This document shows positions 17,648 to 26,340 of a stretch of DNA of 64,000 nt, piece after piece. This stretch comes from an uncultured Tenacibaculum sp. (GTDB lineage: Bacteria > Bacteroidota > Bacteroidia > Flavobacteriales > Flavobacteriaceae). Position numbers and translations under genes: made by a program. Each line of letters opens with the position of its first letter. Position 1 is the first letter of the stretch. The stretch covers positions 124,001 to 188,000 of the forward strand of contig NZ_CANNBW010000006.1 of assembly GCF_947502995.1 (NCBI RefSeq), given 5' to 3'. Below the pieces are notes generated by a model. That model saw nothing but the letters and a program-made list of their open reading frames with translations. It did not search any database and was not told the DNA's origin.

Positions 17648-17680
17648 GTAAACCTCATTCTTAACGGAATGGGGTTTTTT
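17648..17680 (+). terminator. Intrinsic terminator of sucC
   Basis: The arms AAACCTCATTC (17650-17660) and GAATGGGGTTT (17667-17677) pair with one G-U and are followed by T residues. Confidence 0.85.
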
Positions 17681-17837
17681 GTTGGACTTTTTTAAATATT
17701 ATACATTCATTATCTAGAATGTTTTGCGAGGTTAATAATAAAATTGGATTTGAATTAAAGTGTTGTTTTTTAGGTGTTTAATTTTATGTTAAACTAAAAT
17801 ATTATTATTAACATTAATATTTGTTTTTGATAACTAA

Positions 17838-17896
17838 TACCTATCTATTTGTTAATTGATAGGTAACTTTTTGTTTGGTAGACTGTTATATTTTTG
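17838..17896 (+). promoter_or_regulatory. Inverted repeat and candidate promoter before the small secreted protein
   Basis: In the 390-base gap after sucC there is an 8-bp inverted repeat TACCTATC (17838-17845) and GATAGGTA (17858-17865). A TATTTTTG -7-like box lies at 17889-17896, with TTG at 17871-17873 but short spacing. A transcript from here would have a leader of about 95 bases that includes a run of six C near 17920. The repeat may be an operator; nothing else is recognised in the gap. Confidence 0.35.
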
Positions 17897-18000
17897 TGAT
17901 GGTTAAGCGCTATAACTAAGCCCCCCGATTAACAAAAGTTAAAGAGAAGAAACGTAATCAATTTAATTAAAAAAACAGAAACAAAAAAAAGTCTACCACT

Positions 18001-18345
18001 ATGAAGTCAATCAAATCATTATTAATTGCTATAGCATTTACATTTAGTTCTATTGTTTATGCTACGAACACAAATCCTGCTGATAAGAAAATATCATCAA
18101 CAATAAGTCAAGAAATTCAAAAGTTATTAAAGAATCCTAATTTTTTAGTAGAGAAGGATATGAATGTTACTGTACGTTTAACAGTAAATAAGAGAAATGA
18201 AATAGTAGTTTTGTCGGTAAATTCTACATTAAACAATTACCAAGTAGAAGAATTCATTAAAAGTAGATTAAACTATAAAAGATTATCTGAAAAGATAGAT
18301 GCTAAAGTTTATACATTACCAGTTAAAATGGTTTCTAAGAAATAA
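18001..18345 (+). CDS. Small secreted protein, paralogue of the gene at 19145 (TonB-C-like)
   Basis: A 114-residue protein with a signal peptide (MKSIKSLLIAIAFTFSSIVYA). The mature part is one domain: a helical region with SQEIQKLLKNPNFLVE, then strands NVTVRLTVNKRNEIVVLSV and a final YTLPVKM strand. The strand-helix-strand order and the closing hydrophobic PVKM strand resemble the C-terminal domain of TonB-type proteins, but no proline-rich linker or N-terminal anchor is present. It is about half identical to the protein at 19145, so the two arose by duplication. Function is unknown. A perfect palindromic terminator follows. Confidence 0.8.
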   Translation: MKSIKSLLIAIAFTFSSIVYATNTNPADKKISSTISQEIQKLLKNPNFLVEKDMNVTVRLTVNKRNEIVVLSVNSTLNNYQVEEFIKSRLNYKRLSEKIDAKVYTLPVKMVSKK

Positions 18346-18366
18346 GTTACACGATAACTAATTTTT

Positions 18367-18400
18367 AAAGCTTCATAATATATTATGAAGCTTTTTTTTT
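18367..18400 (+). terminator. Palindromic intrinsic terminator
   Basis: Bases 18367-18394 form a perfect 28-bp palindrome (half AAAGCTTCATAATA) followed by a long T run to 18400. Confidence 0.88.
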
Positions 18401-18578
18401 GCTATAATTTTTAATTCTTCAGCACGATTTATACTTCCCTATTTTTTAAATTCAATTTTATCTAAAAGAATACGTTTTGAATCTCCTTATGAGAATTTAT
18501 TACATATAATAAATTCTGTTTTTTCATTGTAAAGATTTTATCTTTAATAATATTCTTATCTGTAATTATTTTTACCTC
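18400..18578 (-). pseudogene. Possible eroded small gene
   Basis: The 775-base gap between the two secreted paralogues holds no intact gene, but its minus strand has coding-like segments: EVKIITDKNIIKDKIFTMKK and, one frame on, KTEFIICNKFS, then a stop, then GDSKRILLDKIEFKK, another stop and GSINRAEELKIIAKK. Together they look like one short protein with a frame shift at an A run and two stops. I cannot name the family. The rest of the gap (to about 19010) shows nothing I recognise. Confidence 0.25.
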
Positions 18579-19016
18579 TTAATTAAGCATCAAAAATTTA
18601 TTGTTTTCAATTAAAAAAATAGTTTCATTTTATTCAATTAAGACGAAACAAGAATTCTTTTGCGGTTTAGTATCGTTTTTAAGTGGTAAAATTCAAGTAA
18701 AAAACTGCTTTAAATCATGTTTTAATATGTTATGTGTTTGATTTGGTTAAAATGCAAACGTTGTAGTATATAGGCTTGTTTTTTATTGTAAATTTAAAGT
18801 TAATAAAAAGTAAATTTAATGTAAATTAAAATAAGGCTTAATTACATGAGATTGATAAAATAGCGAAAAGAAATTTGTGAAATCATAATTTTATAACTCA
18901 ACTTTTTTACAAATTGACAAAGAAATGTTTTTTATTGTTTTTCAGGGTTTACGATCGAAAAAATTTCAACCGTTTTCGTAAGAATAGTGCCGTTTTTTGT
19001 TAAAATAGGGATAACA

Positions 19017-19044
19017 TTGGTATTGTTTTCCTGTTGTAGTTTTA
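19017..19044 (+). promoter_or_regulatory. Candidate promoter of the second small secreted protein
   Basis: TTG at 19017-19019 and TAGTTTTA at 19037-19044 are 17 bases apart, close to the Bacteroidota -33/-7 pattern, with the last base of the -7 box differing from TAnnTTTG. The leader would be about 95 bases, as for the paralogue upstream. Confidence 0.4.
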
Positions 19045-19144
19045 CATCAGATTTGCAAGTCAAAATAGAGGATCATTATTAACACAATGTTAAATGTTTT
19101 ATTAACAGAAAAATCATTAAATGACAATTAAAAAAACGATCACT

Positions 19145-19492
19145 ATGAAATCAATTAAATTATTATTATTAGTATTTGCATTTGCATCTAGTTCGATGAC
19201 ATTTGCCACAAACCCAACAGAGGAAAACAAAAAGGTTAGTATAGAGGTGAGCCAACAAATCCAGAGCTTATTAAAGGATCCAGGATTTGAAGTAGAGAAG
19301 AATATGAATGTAACTGTAAAGTTTACTGTTAATGATAATAACGAGATTGTTGTATTATCAGTAAATTCTTATTCTAATGTAAAACAGATAGCAAGTTTTA
19401 TTAAGGATAGATTAAACTATAAGAAATTATCTACTAAAGTTCAATCTAAAGCAATTTATATATTGCCAGTAAAGATGATCTCAGTAGTTTAG
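19145..19492 (+). CDS. Small secreted protein, paralogue of the gene at 18001 (TonB-C-like)
   Basis: A 116-residue protein with a signal peptide (MKSIKLLLLVFAFASSSMTFA). The start is placed at this Met rather than the in-frame ATG at 19121 because it aligns with the start of the paralogue. The mature domain matches the gene at 18001 block by block (EVSQQIQSLLKDPGFEVEKN, NVTVKFTV, NEIVVLSVNS, FIKDRLNYKKLS, LPVKM). The paralogues keep the fold and signal peptide but differ in surface residues. Function is unknown; a secreted envelope role is inferred. Confidence 0.8.
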   Translation: MKSIKLLLLVFAFASSSMTFATNPTEENKKVSIEVSQQIQSLLKDPGFEVEKNMNVTVKFTVNDNNEIVVLSVNSYSNVKQIASFIKDRLNYKKLSTKVQSKAIYILPVKMISVV

Positions 19493-19516
19493 ATAGTTAT
19501 ATATAATTTTAAGTCA

Positions 19517-19548
19517 GAAAAGCCTCACATAGTGAGGCTTTGTTGTTT
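19517..19548. terminator. Intrinsic terminator between convergent genes
   Basis: The stem AAAGCCTCAC (19519-19528) and GTGAGGCTTT (19532-19541) has a 3-base loop and a T-rich tail. The minus-strand gene that ends at 19547 abuts it. Confidence 0.85.
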
Positions 19549-20380
19549 ATCTTAAGTTCTTAATTTTTTTATCCCATTCAATTTTATTTTTTATAAAATA
19601 ACTTTTATTATTCTTTAATTTCTTTTGATTTCTCCAATAAGTCTCTGTGTATTTAATAAGGTAATGTCCATCAGGAAAAATTATAATACTGGAAGGATTT
19701 TTAAATGTATTCTTGAAAGTTTTTTTAATAATTTTATTAGGATCGTTAAAGTAGTTTCTAATTTCTAAATCTTGATAAGGAAATCCTTTATTGATATCGT
19801 ATATACTAAAAAAAACTACTTTCTTATTTTTCTTGGATTTTTTTCGGTTACCTCCAATTTCTTCTAAATAGTTTTTATACCCTATTACTCTCTTAACTTT
19901 GAAAGCTTTTCTCTCGAATTCTTTTAGTTTTTTCTTTTTTGAATTATAAGGTAAATAGCCTATTTTATTATTTAAAGAATCGAGATAAATATATGCCGAT
20001 TGTTCTGGCATATCATTTTTATTAGGAATTGTATCCTTGTAATTGATAGACCAAGTTTTAGTACTGTCAATTTTATTTCTAAGTGCAAATAATTTCTTTA
20101 TTTGTTGGTGTTTTTTCTTGTCGAGTTTGCCAAATATTTCATTAAGAAAAAGTTTTTTTAAAATGACTGTATCGTTTTCTAGTTTAACATAACTAAAAAG
20201 ATCACTATTAATTCTATTCGTAAATTTTTCTTCAGATATTTCATTAAGCTCATGATCTAATAAATACACTTTTTTATCAGTAGAATATGTTTGGCCTTTT
20301 GATGCAATACTTACAAAAAGAAAGAAAATGATTGTTATTTTATATGTTATTATTGTAATTGTTTTACTTTTTGTTTCCAT
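19547..20380 (-). CDS. Secreted hypothetical protein, second of an overlapping paralogous pair
   Basis: A 277-residue protein with an N-terminal hydrophobic segment (IITYKITIIFFLFVSIASKG) that serves as signal peptide or anchor. The mature part is very lysine-rich and has an FGKLDKKKHQQIKKLF motif and a SIIIFPDGHYLIKY strand. It is a paralogue of the upstream protein, with matching blocks in the same order: FGKLDKRRHHQLKKLYSLR, WFIHYVDSIPNKEKMPAQSG and VIVIHPDGQFYLSF. No known domain is recognised. Its start codon lies 31 bases inside the upstream gene, so translation is probably coupled. Confidence 0.75.
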   Translation of the reverse strand: METKSKTITIITYKITIIFFLFVSIASKGQTYSTDKKVYLLDHELNEISEEKFTNRINSDLFSYVKLENDTVILKKLFLNEIFGKLDKKKHQQIKKLFALRNKIDSTKTWSINYKDTIPNKNDMPEQSAYIYLDSLNNKIGYLPYNSKKKKLKEFERKAFKVKRVIGYKNYLEEIGGNRKKSKKNKKVVFFSIYDINKGFPYQDLEIRNYFNDPNKIIKKTFKNTFKNPSSIIIFPDGHYLIKYTETYWRNQKKLKNNKSYFIKNKIEWDKKIKNLR

Positions 20381-21168
20381 TGTTTTCTTTTTCTATTGAA
20401 AAAACTTTTCTTCAATAATTTTTTAGTGATATTTTTTCTTCCGCTAAAAGATATATAATTTCTATTTCCAAAGAAAGAAAGGTAAAATTGTCCATCAGGA
20501 TGAATAACTATAACTTCATAATTTCTTACAGCTTCTCTAAAAGATTTTTTTAAAATTAAATTATCATCTTTAAAATAACTAAGATTATATAGCACATTTT
20601 TAGGAAAACCATGATTCTTATTGTAAAAGTGAATTAATTCTGACGTTTTTTCTTTTCCAAAAGAACTGATCTCTTTTTCTATGTGGTGAACATAATCGTT
20701 ATAACTACTCAAATGAGCATGATAAGCAGCTTTACTGTAATCTTTTTTAGGAGTTTTAGAGTCAGAACCATAAGGAACAAAGCCAATGACTTCTTTTTGT
20801 TTGTTATAGTAAGCTATACCCGATTGAGCCGGCATTTTTTCTTTATTAGGAATTGAATCGACATAATGAATAAACCAAGCTTTAGTAGTGTCTATTTTAT
20901 AGCGTAAACTATATAATTTTTTAAGCTGATGATGTCTTCTTTTATCTAATTTACCAAAAACTTCCTTATACATTAATTTTCGTATAAATGAAGAATCGTT
21001 TTCGTAATTTACAGTTTTAAACAATTCTGAGTCTTCGTTTTGTTTGAAGTTTAAAAATGATATTTCTTTAAAGTCAGCATTATAATAGCGATATTTTTTT
21101 TGGTGAGTTGTTCTTTGTGCATTTATAGAAATAAATGCAAATAAAGAAACAATAATAATTTGTTTCAT
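20350..21168 (-). CDS. Secreted hypothetical protein, first of an overlapping paralogous pair
   Basis: A 272-residue protein with a signal peptide (MKQIIIVSLFAFISINAQ). It shares with its downstream neighbour the block FGKLDKRRHHQLKKLYSLR, the segment IPNKEKMPAQSG and the late VIVIHPDGQFYLSF strand. No conserved domain is recognised; the repeated FGKLDK-x(2)-H-x(2)-[LI]KKL pattern is the family hallmark. The gene overlaps the next by 31 bases, which supports one transcript. It lies downstream of no regulator that I can identify. Confidence 0.75.
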   Translation of the reverse strand: MKQIIIVSLFAFISINAQRTTHQKKYRYYNADFKEISFLNFKQNEDSELFKTVNYENDSSFIRKLMYKEVFGKLDKRRHHQLKKLYSLRYKIDTTKAWFIHYVDSIPNKEKMPAQSGIAYYNKQKEVIGFVPYGSDSKTPKKDYSKAAYHAHLSSYNDYVHHIEKEISSFGKEKTSELIHFYNKNHGFPKNVLYNLSYFKDDNLILKKSFREAVRNYEVIVIHPDGQFYLSFFGNRNYISFSGRKNITKKLLKKSFFNRKRKQWKQKVKQLQ

Positions 21169-21270
21169 TTTGATTTTATCAGTTTAAATTTTGTTAAGAG
21201 TTACTTTAATTGGAAAATGTTACCCAATTGATTATTCAAACAATTTTAGAAATATGAAATACGAAAATAG

Positions 21271-23262
21271 TTAAGTTAAATGTTCTTTTAAAACTTTTAT
21301 TTCATCACGTAACTTTGCAGCTTCAATAAAGTCAAGTGCTTTTGCAGCAGTTTCCATTTGTTTACGTTTTTCTCTAATTCTTTTTTCTAATTCTGGTTTT
21401 GGTAGGTATTCTAAATCTTGTTCTGCGGCTTTTTGTGTAGCCGATTCATATTGATAAGAAGTGGTTGTGCTTTTAGATAAAGTATTGTCTATCTTTTTGT
21501 TAATTTGTTTAGGAGTAATACCAAATTTAGTATTGTAGTTTACCTGTTTTTCTCTTCTCCTGTTAGTCTCATCAATAGTTTGTTGCATGCTATTAGTAAT
21601 TTTATCAGCATACATAATTGCTTTACCATTTACATTACGTGCAGCTCTACCAACAGTTTGTGTTAAAGATCTGTGCGAGCGTAAAAAGCCTTCTTTATCA
21701 GCATCTAAAATGGCAACTAAAGAAACTTCAGGTAAATCTAAACCTTCTCTTAGTAAGTTTACTCCAATTAAAACATCAAATAAACCTTTACGTAAATCTT
21801 GCATAATTTCAACACGTTCAAGAGTATCTACATCAGAATGAATGTAACGACAACGTATTTGAATTCTAGTTAAATATTTAGCCAGCTCTTCAGCCATTCT
21901 TTTCGTAAGAGTAGTTACTAAAGTTCGTTCATCTTTCTCAACACGAATTTGAATTTCTTCAATTAAATCATCAATCTGATTTAAACTCGGGCGAACTTCA
22001 ATTTCTGGATCTAATAAACCAGTTGGACGAATAACTTGTTCTACAAATAAACCTTCTGTTTTCTGTAACTCATAATCTGCAGGAGTAGCAGAAACATAAA
22101 TGACTTGATTTTGTAACGCTTCAAACTCTTCAAATTTTAGAGGGCGGTTATCCATTGCTGCAGGAAGTCTAAATCCGTATTCTACCAAGTTCTCTTTACG
22201 ACTTCTATCTCCACCATACATAGCATGAACTTGCGGAACTGTTACGTGACTCTCATCAATAACCATTATATAATCATCTGGAAAATAATCTAGCAAACAG
22301 AACGGACGTGTTCCAGCTTCTCTACCATCTAAATATCTTGAGTAGTTCTCAATTCCAGAACAGTATCCAAGTTCACGAATCATTTCTAAATCGAATTCTG
22401 TTCGTTCCTTTAAACGTTTAGATTCTAAATGTTTTCCTATTTCAGAGAAGTAATCGCATTGTTTTACTAAATCATCTTGAATTTGATGAATAGCGTTTTG
22501 TAAAACATCTGGAGATGTTACAAATAAGTTTGCTGGATATATATTTAAATGTTCAAATTCTTCTACAATTTGATTATTTTCAATATCAAAAGCTTCTATT
22601 TCTTCAATTTCATCACCAAAGAAATGAACACGATATCCGTTGTCTCCGTAAGAAGGGTAAATTGTAACCACATCTCCCTTTACTTTAAATGTCCCGCTTT
22701 TAATTTCTACTTCAGAACGCGCATATAAACTAGTAACTAATTGATGTAAGAATTTTGTTCTTGAAATTTGTTGTCCGACTTCAATCTCAATCACATTCTT
22801 TTTAAATTCAATTGGATTTCCAATACCATACAAACAAGAAACTGAAGCGATTACAATGACATCTCTTCTACCAGATAAAAGAGAAGAGGAAGTGCTAATT
22901 CTTAAACGTTCAATTTCATCGTTTATGGAAAGATCTTTTTCTATATAAGTTCCAGTAACAGGAATATACGCTTCTGGTTGGTAATAGTCATAATACGAAA
23001 CAAAATACTCAACAGCATTATTCGGAAAGAATTGTTTAAATTCTGAATATAATTGTGCTGCTAAAGTTTTATTATGAGCTAAAACTAAGGTCGGACGATT
23101 TACTGTTGCAATAACATTAGCAACACTAAATGTTTTTCCTGATCCTGTTACACCTAATAAAGTTTGATATTTTTCGTCTGCGTTAATTCCATCAGCTAAT
23201 TGTTTTATAGCTTGTGGTTGATCTCCAGTTGGTTGAAATTCTGAAACTAGTTTGAAATCCAT
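21271..23262 (-). CDS. uvrB: Excinuclease ABC subunit B
   Basis: A 663-residue protein of normal length. It carries helicase motif I GVTGSGKTF near residue 40, the beta-hairpin that clamps the damaged strand (YYDYYQPEAYIP), the DESH box in VIDESHVTVPQV, motif V/VI sequences (GVNLLREGLDLPEVSLVAILD, QTVGRAARN) and the C-terminal UvrC-binding UVR motif (ALDFIEAAKLRDEI). UvrB verifies lesions delivered by UvrA and recruits UvrC in nucleotide excision repair. It lies downstream of the first large T9SS gene on the same strand, separated by a terminator. Confidence 0.98.
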   Translation of the reverse strand: MDFKLVSEFQPTGDQPQAIKQLADGINADEKYQTLLGVTGSGKTFSVANVIATVNRPTLVLAHNKTLAAQLYSEFKQFFPNNAVEYFVSYYDYYQPEAYIPVTGTYIEKDLSINDEIERLRISTSSSLLSGRRDVIVIASVSCLYGIGNPIEFKKNVIEIEVGQQISRTKFLHQLVTSLYARSEVEIKSGTFKVKGDVVTIYPSYGDNGYRVHFFGDEIEEIEAFDIENNQIVEEFEHLNIYPANLFVTSPDVLQNAIHQIQDDLVKQCDYFSEIGKHLESKRLKERTEFDLEMIRELGYCSGIENYSRYLDGREAGTRPFCLLDYFPDDYIMVIDESHVTVPQVHAMYGGDRSRKENLVEYGFRLPAAMDNRPLKFEEFEALQNQVIYVSATPADYELQKTEGLFVEQVIRPTGLLDPEIEVRPSLNQIDDLIEEIQIRVEKDERTLVTTLTKRMAEELAKYLTRIQIRCRYIHSDVDTLERVEIMQDLRKGLFDVLIGVNLLREGLDLPEVSLVAILDADKEGFLRSHRSLTQTVGRAARNVNGKAIMYADKITNSMQQTIDETNRRREKQVNYNTKFGITPKQINKKIDNTLSKSTTTSYQYESATQKAAEQDLEYLPKPELEKRIREKRKQMETAAKALDFIEAAKLRDEIKVLKEHLT

Positions 23263-23264
23263 AC

Positions 23265-23305
23265 AACAAAAATAAGCATAGTTTGGGGGAAAATCTATGC
23301 TTATT
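23265..23305 (-). terminator. Terminator of the first T9SS cargo gene
   Basis: The stem AATAAGCATAG (23271-23281) and CTATGCTTATT (23295-23305) is followed on the minus strand by TTTTTG. It lies just before uvrB on the minus strand. Confidence 0.75.
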
Positions 23306-23318
23306 CATGTTGATTCTA

Positions 23319-25058
23319 TTATTTTCTTAGTAACGAAAAATGTCCTCTTCTGGTAAAAGTTTTTCCGTTTCTATCTGTAAGTTCTATGTTGAACCAATAA
23401 TCGTTAGAAGGTAAATTTCTTCCATTGTATAAACCGTTCCAACCTTCTCCGTCAATTTGTAATGAAGTGATTAGTTTTCCGAATCGATCAAAAATATTGA
23501 TGCTACTTTTGGGGTAGAAGAAAGAACTGATTCCTTTTACATTCCATAGATCGTTTATTCCATCATTGTTTGGAGTAAAAAAGTCTGGAAATTCTAAAAC
23601 AGAAACATCTAATTGAGCTATACCACAATTATTTTTATCTCGAATTAGGAGAGTGTAAACACCTCCTTGTAAGTTTTCAAATCTAGGTGAATCTTGAAAA
23701 TCAACAACAATTTGATTGTTTTCATCTTGTAAAGCAAATTCATATTCACCAATACCTAAGTTAGTTCCAGAGTTATTAATAGAAATTGTATTGTTTTCAG
23801 AATCATCAACAATAGTAACATCATTTTGATTTACAGAAGCTATAATAGATTCATTAATAATAATGGTTTTAGATCTTCTGCATAAAGTTGTTGTGTTAAT
23901 TGCAGTAACTTTATACGCTCCTCCTTGTGTTAAACTAAGTGTTTGATTATTACCTATTATGGTTGGATCACCATTTCTAGTCCATTCGTAATTGTAATTT
24001 CCATCAGGATTTTCAGCTTCAATACTCGAAAGATTGTTCAAACATAAAATTTGAGGAGATGTCACATCAAAATTCGGAAGCGGTAGTGTTCTAATAAAGA
24101 GTTTACTTAATCCTGTACAGTTATTATTGTTTTTATTGACAATTTTAATGAAAATGGTTTGCTGTGTATTTGCAGGAATATTAGTGTTTCTATAATTACT
24201 AATATCAGCGATTTGATTTGTTACTGCATCTCTATCAGTTTCAGTTTCAAAAAATAAAACATTTAGATCATTTCTAATTGCAGGAGCAAAAAGGTTTTTA
24301 ACTTCAGTTTCAGCAGCAGACATATCAAAAGCAGTAATACCATCAGTGTCGTCATTATTTAAAGTGTTATTTCCGTCTGCATCCAGAAAATCATCACATG
24401 AAGTAAATTCTCTATCATAAAGAATATCTGCAGCAAAGTTGATAGAAATATCAAGTTGAGAAATTCTATAACAATTTTTATCAGATATAGTTCTTACCCA
24501 AACCGTATCTCCATTGTTAGCAGAAAAATTAACAGGGTCAGAGATTTCAGCAGAATCAGCAATAGCATCAGCTTGAGAAGGATAATATTTAAAAGTTTCG
24601 TTAGTGTGATTGTTAGAAATATTTATTTGTGCTTGAGTTAAATTAATAGTTGCAGCAAGGTCACCGTCATTTTCACATTGTTCAATCAGCACATTAGGAT
24701 TTACTATAACAGGTAGAGGATTAACAACAAGTTTAAAAGGAAGAAAACTTGTTCCAGGTTCCGAAACAGTAAAACAATTCGTATTAGCTCTGTTTTCTAC
24801 TCTAACGTAAATAGTTTGTTCATTAGTTATGGTATTTCTGTAAGCTGAGTTTTTATTAATACTGTCAGTAGAGTTGTCAGTTTGAGCTCCAGTAAGAGTA
24901 GTATGATAACTTACATTATATTGTGTTGAAGAAAGACTTCCAAGAATTTCATTGTCTTTAGAAGAAAGTATAAAATTATTGAAAAACCCATCAGTATCAC
25001 CACCATTTACAATATCATCACAAGTTTCATAATCTGCAGGTTGAGTTGGAGTAGGTAA
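23319..25058. repeat. 1.74-kb direct repeat, copy 1 (3' halves of the two T9SS genes)
   Basis: Bases 23319-25058 align with 26341-28080 at a constant offset of 3022 with no indel and about two dozen single-base differences counted by eye. Identity begins exactly at the stop codon and ends inside a repeat module. Confidence 0.92.
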
Positions 25059-26240
25059 AGAATTTACATTTAATTCAAAAGAAGTTGTGTCAAAACAAGC
25101 GTCTGGATTTCCGTTATTGTGTATGCGAACAAAAATTGTTTGATTACTATTTGGAGTAGGGTTTGTGTAAGGATTAGGTAATGCGTTAGCTGTATTGTTA
25201 GCGTCAGCATCAGCTTGACTTAAAAAATAAATCACTTCAAATTGACTAGCAGATTGAGTTCCTAAAATTTGAGGAGTAATATCATTTTGTAAATCAAAAC
25301 TATTAAAACCATCACTATCTATGTCACAAAAGTTTACGTTGGTGGCGGGATTAGCAATAGGTACGGGCAAATATGTAATTTCAACTTCATCTTCGGCAGT
25401 ACCACCTACATCATCAGTAATAATAACTTTGTAAATTCCAGATCTGTTGTCGTTAATTGTTAAAGTAGCGTTAGTTTCTCCTGGAATTGTAGTGAATCCA
25501 GATCCAGTATCAATTTGCCATTCAAAAGCAGTGGCAATACCTCTAGTTGGAGTTCCGTCTAATGTGATTGGAGTTCCGTCACAAACAGTTTGATCAGGTC
25601 CTAATTCTCCTGTAACAATAGAACAATCTGTTGCTCCAGCTCCGGTCATACCAAAATTACTTTGTTCTAATTTTATTTTACCAGATGAGCCATCAAAATT
25701 TGTAATAAGTAATATGTAAAATTGACCAGCTTGTGCATTATTTATGGTGAAACTTTCTATTGGAGATGGATCAAAACTACAGTCTACTATGTTAGTGTTG
25801 TCTAAGTTACCAGTGTAATAATTTGGAGAACCAGTATTACTTGGACAAGCAGTTGGTGTGCCAGAAGCGTCTGTACATGTTTGTGCTAAATTTGCGCAAT
25901 TACTATCTGGAGTAGCAAAAGGTCCCCAAGCTATAAAATCAACGTCAATTGTTCTTCCAGTTGGGTTACCCGAAGCATCAAAATCTGCAGCTTGAATAAT
26001 CTGAAAATTTAAATCTCCTGTTTGTTCTACTCTAATAAAAAACCAAGCAGGATTTGGAGTTTCAGATAAACAACCAAAAGTTCCACTATTAGGAACTCCT
26101 GTAACATTAGAGAAAATTTTAACTCCGCTACTATCAGAACACATAGGTTCTGAGGCATCACATGAAGAAGCTCCGTCTTGGGCATAAGACCCAAATAAAG
26201 TAGAAAATAGAAAACAGATGTAAAGTAATTTTCTTACCAT
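23319..26240 (-). CDS. T9SS type B cargo protein, large secreted repeat protein
   Basis: A 973-residue exported protein with a signal peptide (MVRKLLYICFLFSTLFGSYA). The N-terminal part has a cysteine-rich module (CDASEPMCSDSSG, CSLETPNPAWFFIRV-like blocks) and an Ig-like PKD-type module. Several modules of about 90 residues follow, each with a Ca-binding-like motif such as CDIDSDGFNSFD and a closing TIFVRIHNN strand. The C-terminal 90 residues are the gliding-motility-associated/type B sorting domain (FFTPNNDGINDLWNVKG, then INIFDRFGK and NDYWFNIELTDRNG), which directs export by the type IX system and surface attachment. Residues 394-973 are almost identical to the neighbouring protein at 26341. 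Confidence 0.9.
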   Translation of the reverse strand: MVRKLLYICFLFSTLFGSYAQDGASSCDASEPMCSDSSGVKIFSNVTGVPNSGTFGCLSETPNPAWFFIRVEQTGDLNFQIIQAADFDASGNPTGRTIDVDFIAWGPFATPDSNCANLAQTCTDASGTPTACPSNTGSPNYYTGNLDNTNIVDCSFDPSPIESFTINNAQAGQFYILLITNFDGSSGKIKLEQSNFGMTGAGATDCSIVTGELGPDQTVCDGTPITLDGTPTRGIATAFEWQIDTGSGFTTIPGETNATLTINDNRSGIYKVIITDDVGGTAEDEVEITYLPVPIANPATNVNFCDIDSDGFNSFDLQNDITPQILGTQSASQFEVIYFLSQADADANNTANALPNPYTNPTPNSNQTIFVRIHNNGNPDACFDTTSFELNVNSLPTPTQPADYETCDDIVNGGDTDGFFNNFILSSKDNEILGSLSSTQYNVSYHTTLTGAQTDNSTDSINKNSAYRNTITNEQTIYVRVENRANTNCFTVSEPGTSFLPFKLVVNPLPVIVNPNVLIEQCENDGDLAATINLTQAQINISNNHTNETFKYYPSQADAIADSAEISDPVNFSANNGDTVWVRTISDKNCYRISQLDISINFAADILYDREFTSCDDFLDADGNNTLNNDDTDGITAFDMSAAETEVKNLFAPAIRNDLNVLFFETETDRDAVTNQIADISNYRNTNIPANTQQTIFIKIVNKNNNNCTGLSKLFIRTLPLPNFDVTSPQILCLNNLSSIEAENPDGNYNYEWTRNGDPTIIGNNQTLSLTQGGAYKVTAINTTTLCRRSKTIIINESIIASVNQNDVTIVDDSENNTISINNSGTNLGIGEYEFALQDENNQIVVDFQDSPRFENLQGGVYTLLIRDKNNCGIAQLDVSVLEFPDFFTPNNDGINDLWNVKGISSFFYPKSSINIFDRFGKLITSLQIDGEGWNGLYNGRNLPSNDYWFNIELTDRNGKTFTRRGHFSLLRK

Positions 26241-26340
26241 AGTTTCATAAAAGTGGGATTATTCAATTGAAAGTTAGTTTATAACTCTCTAAATATAACA
26301 TTTAAAGTTATTGAATTCCTACCTTTTTTAGAAACTATAT

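Noticed and set aside
17876..17998. Nine-base inverted repeat TGGTAGACT and AGTCTACCA flanking the leader of the first secreted paralogue
   Set aside because: The left arm lies before the probable transcript start and the arms are over 100 bases apart; chance is likely.
21587..21841. Plus-strand open frames at 21587-21841 and 21618-21806
   Set aside because: They are antisense to uvrB, which is intact and well conserved.
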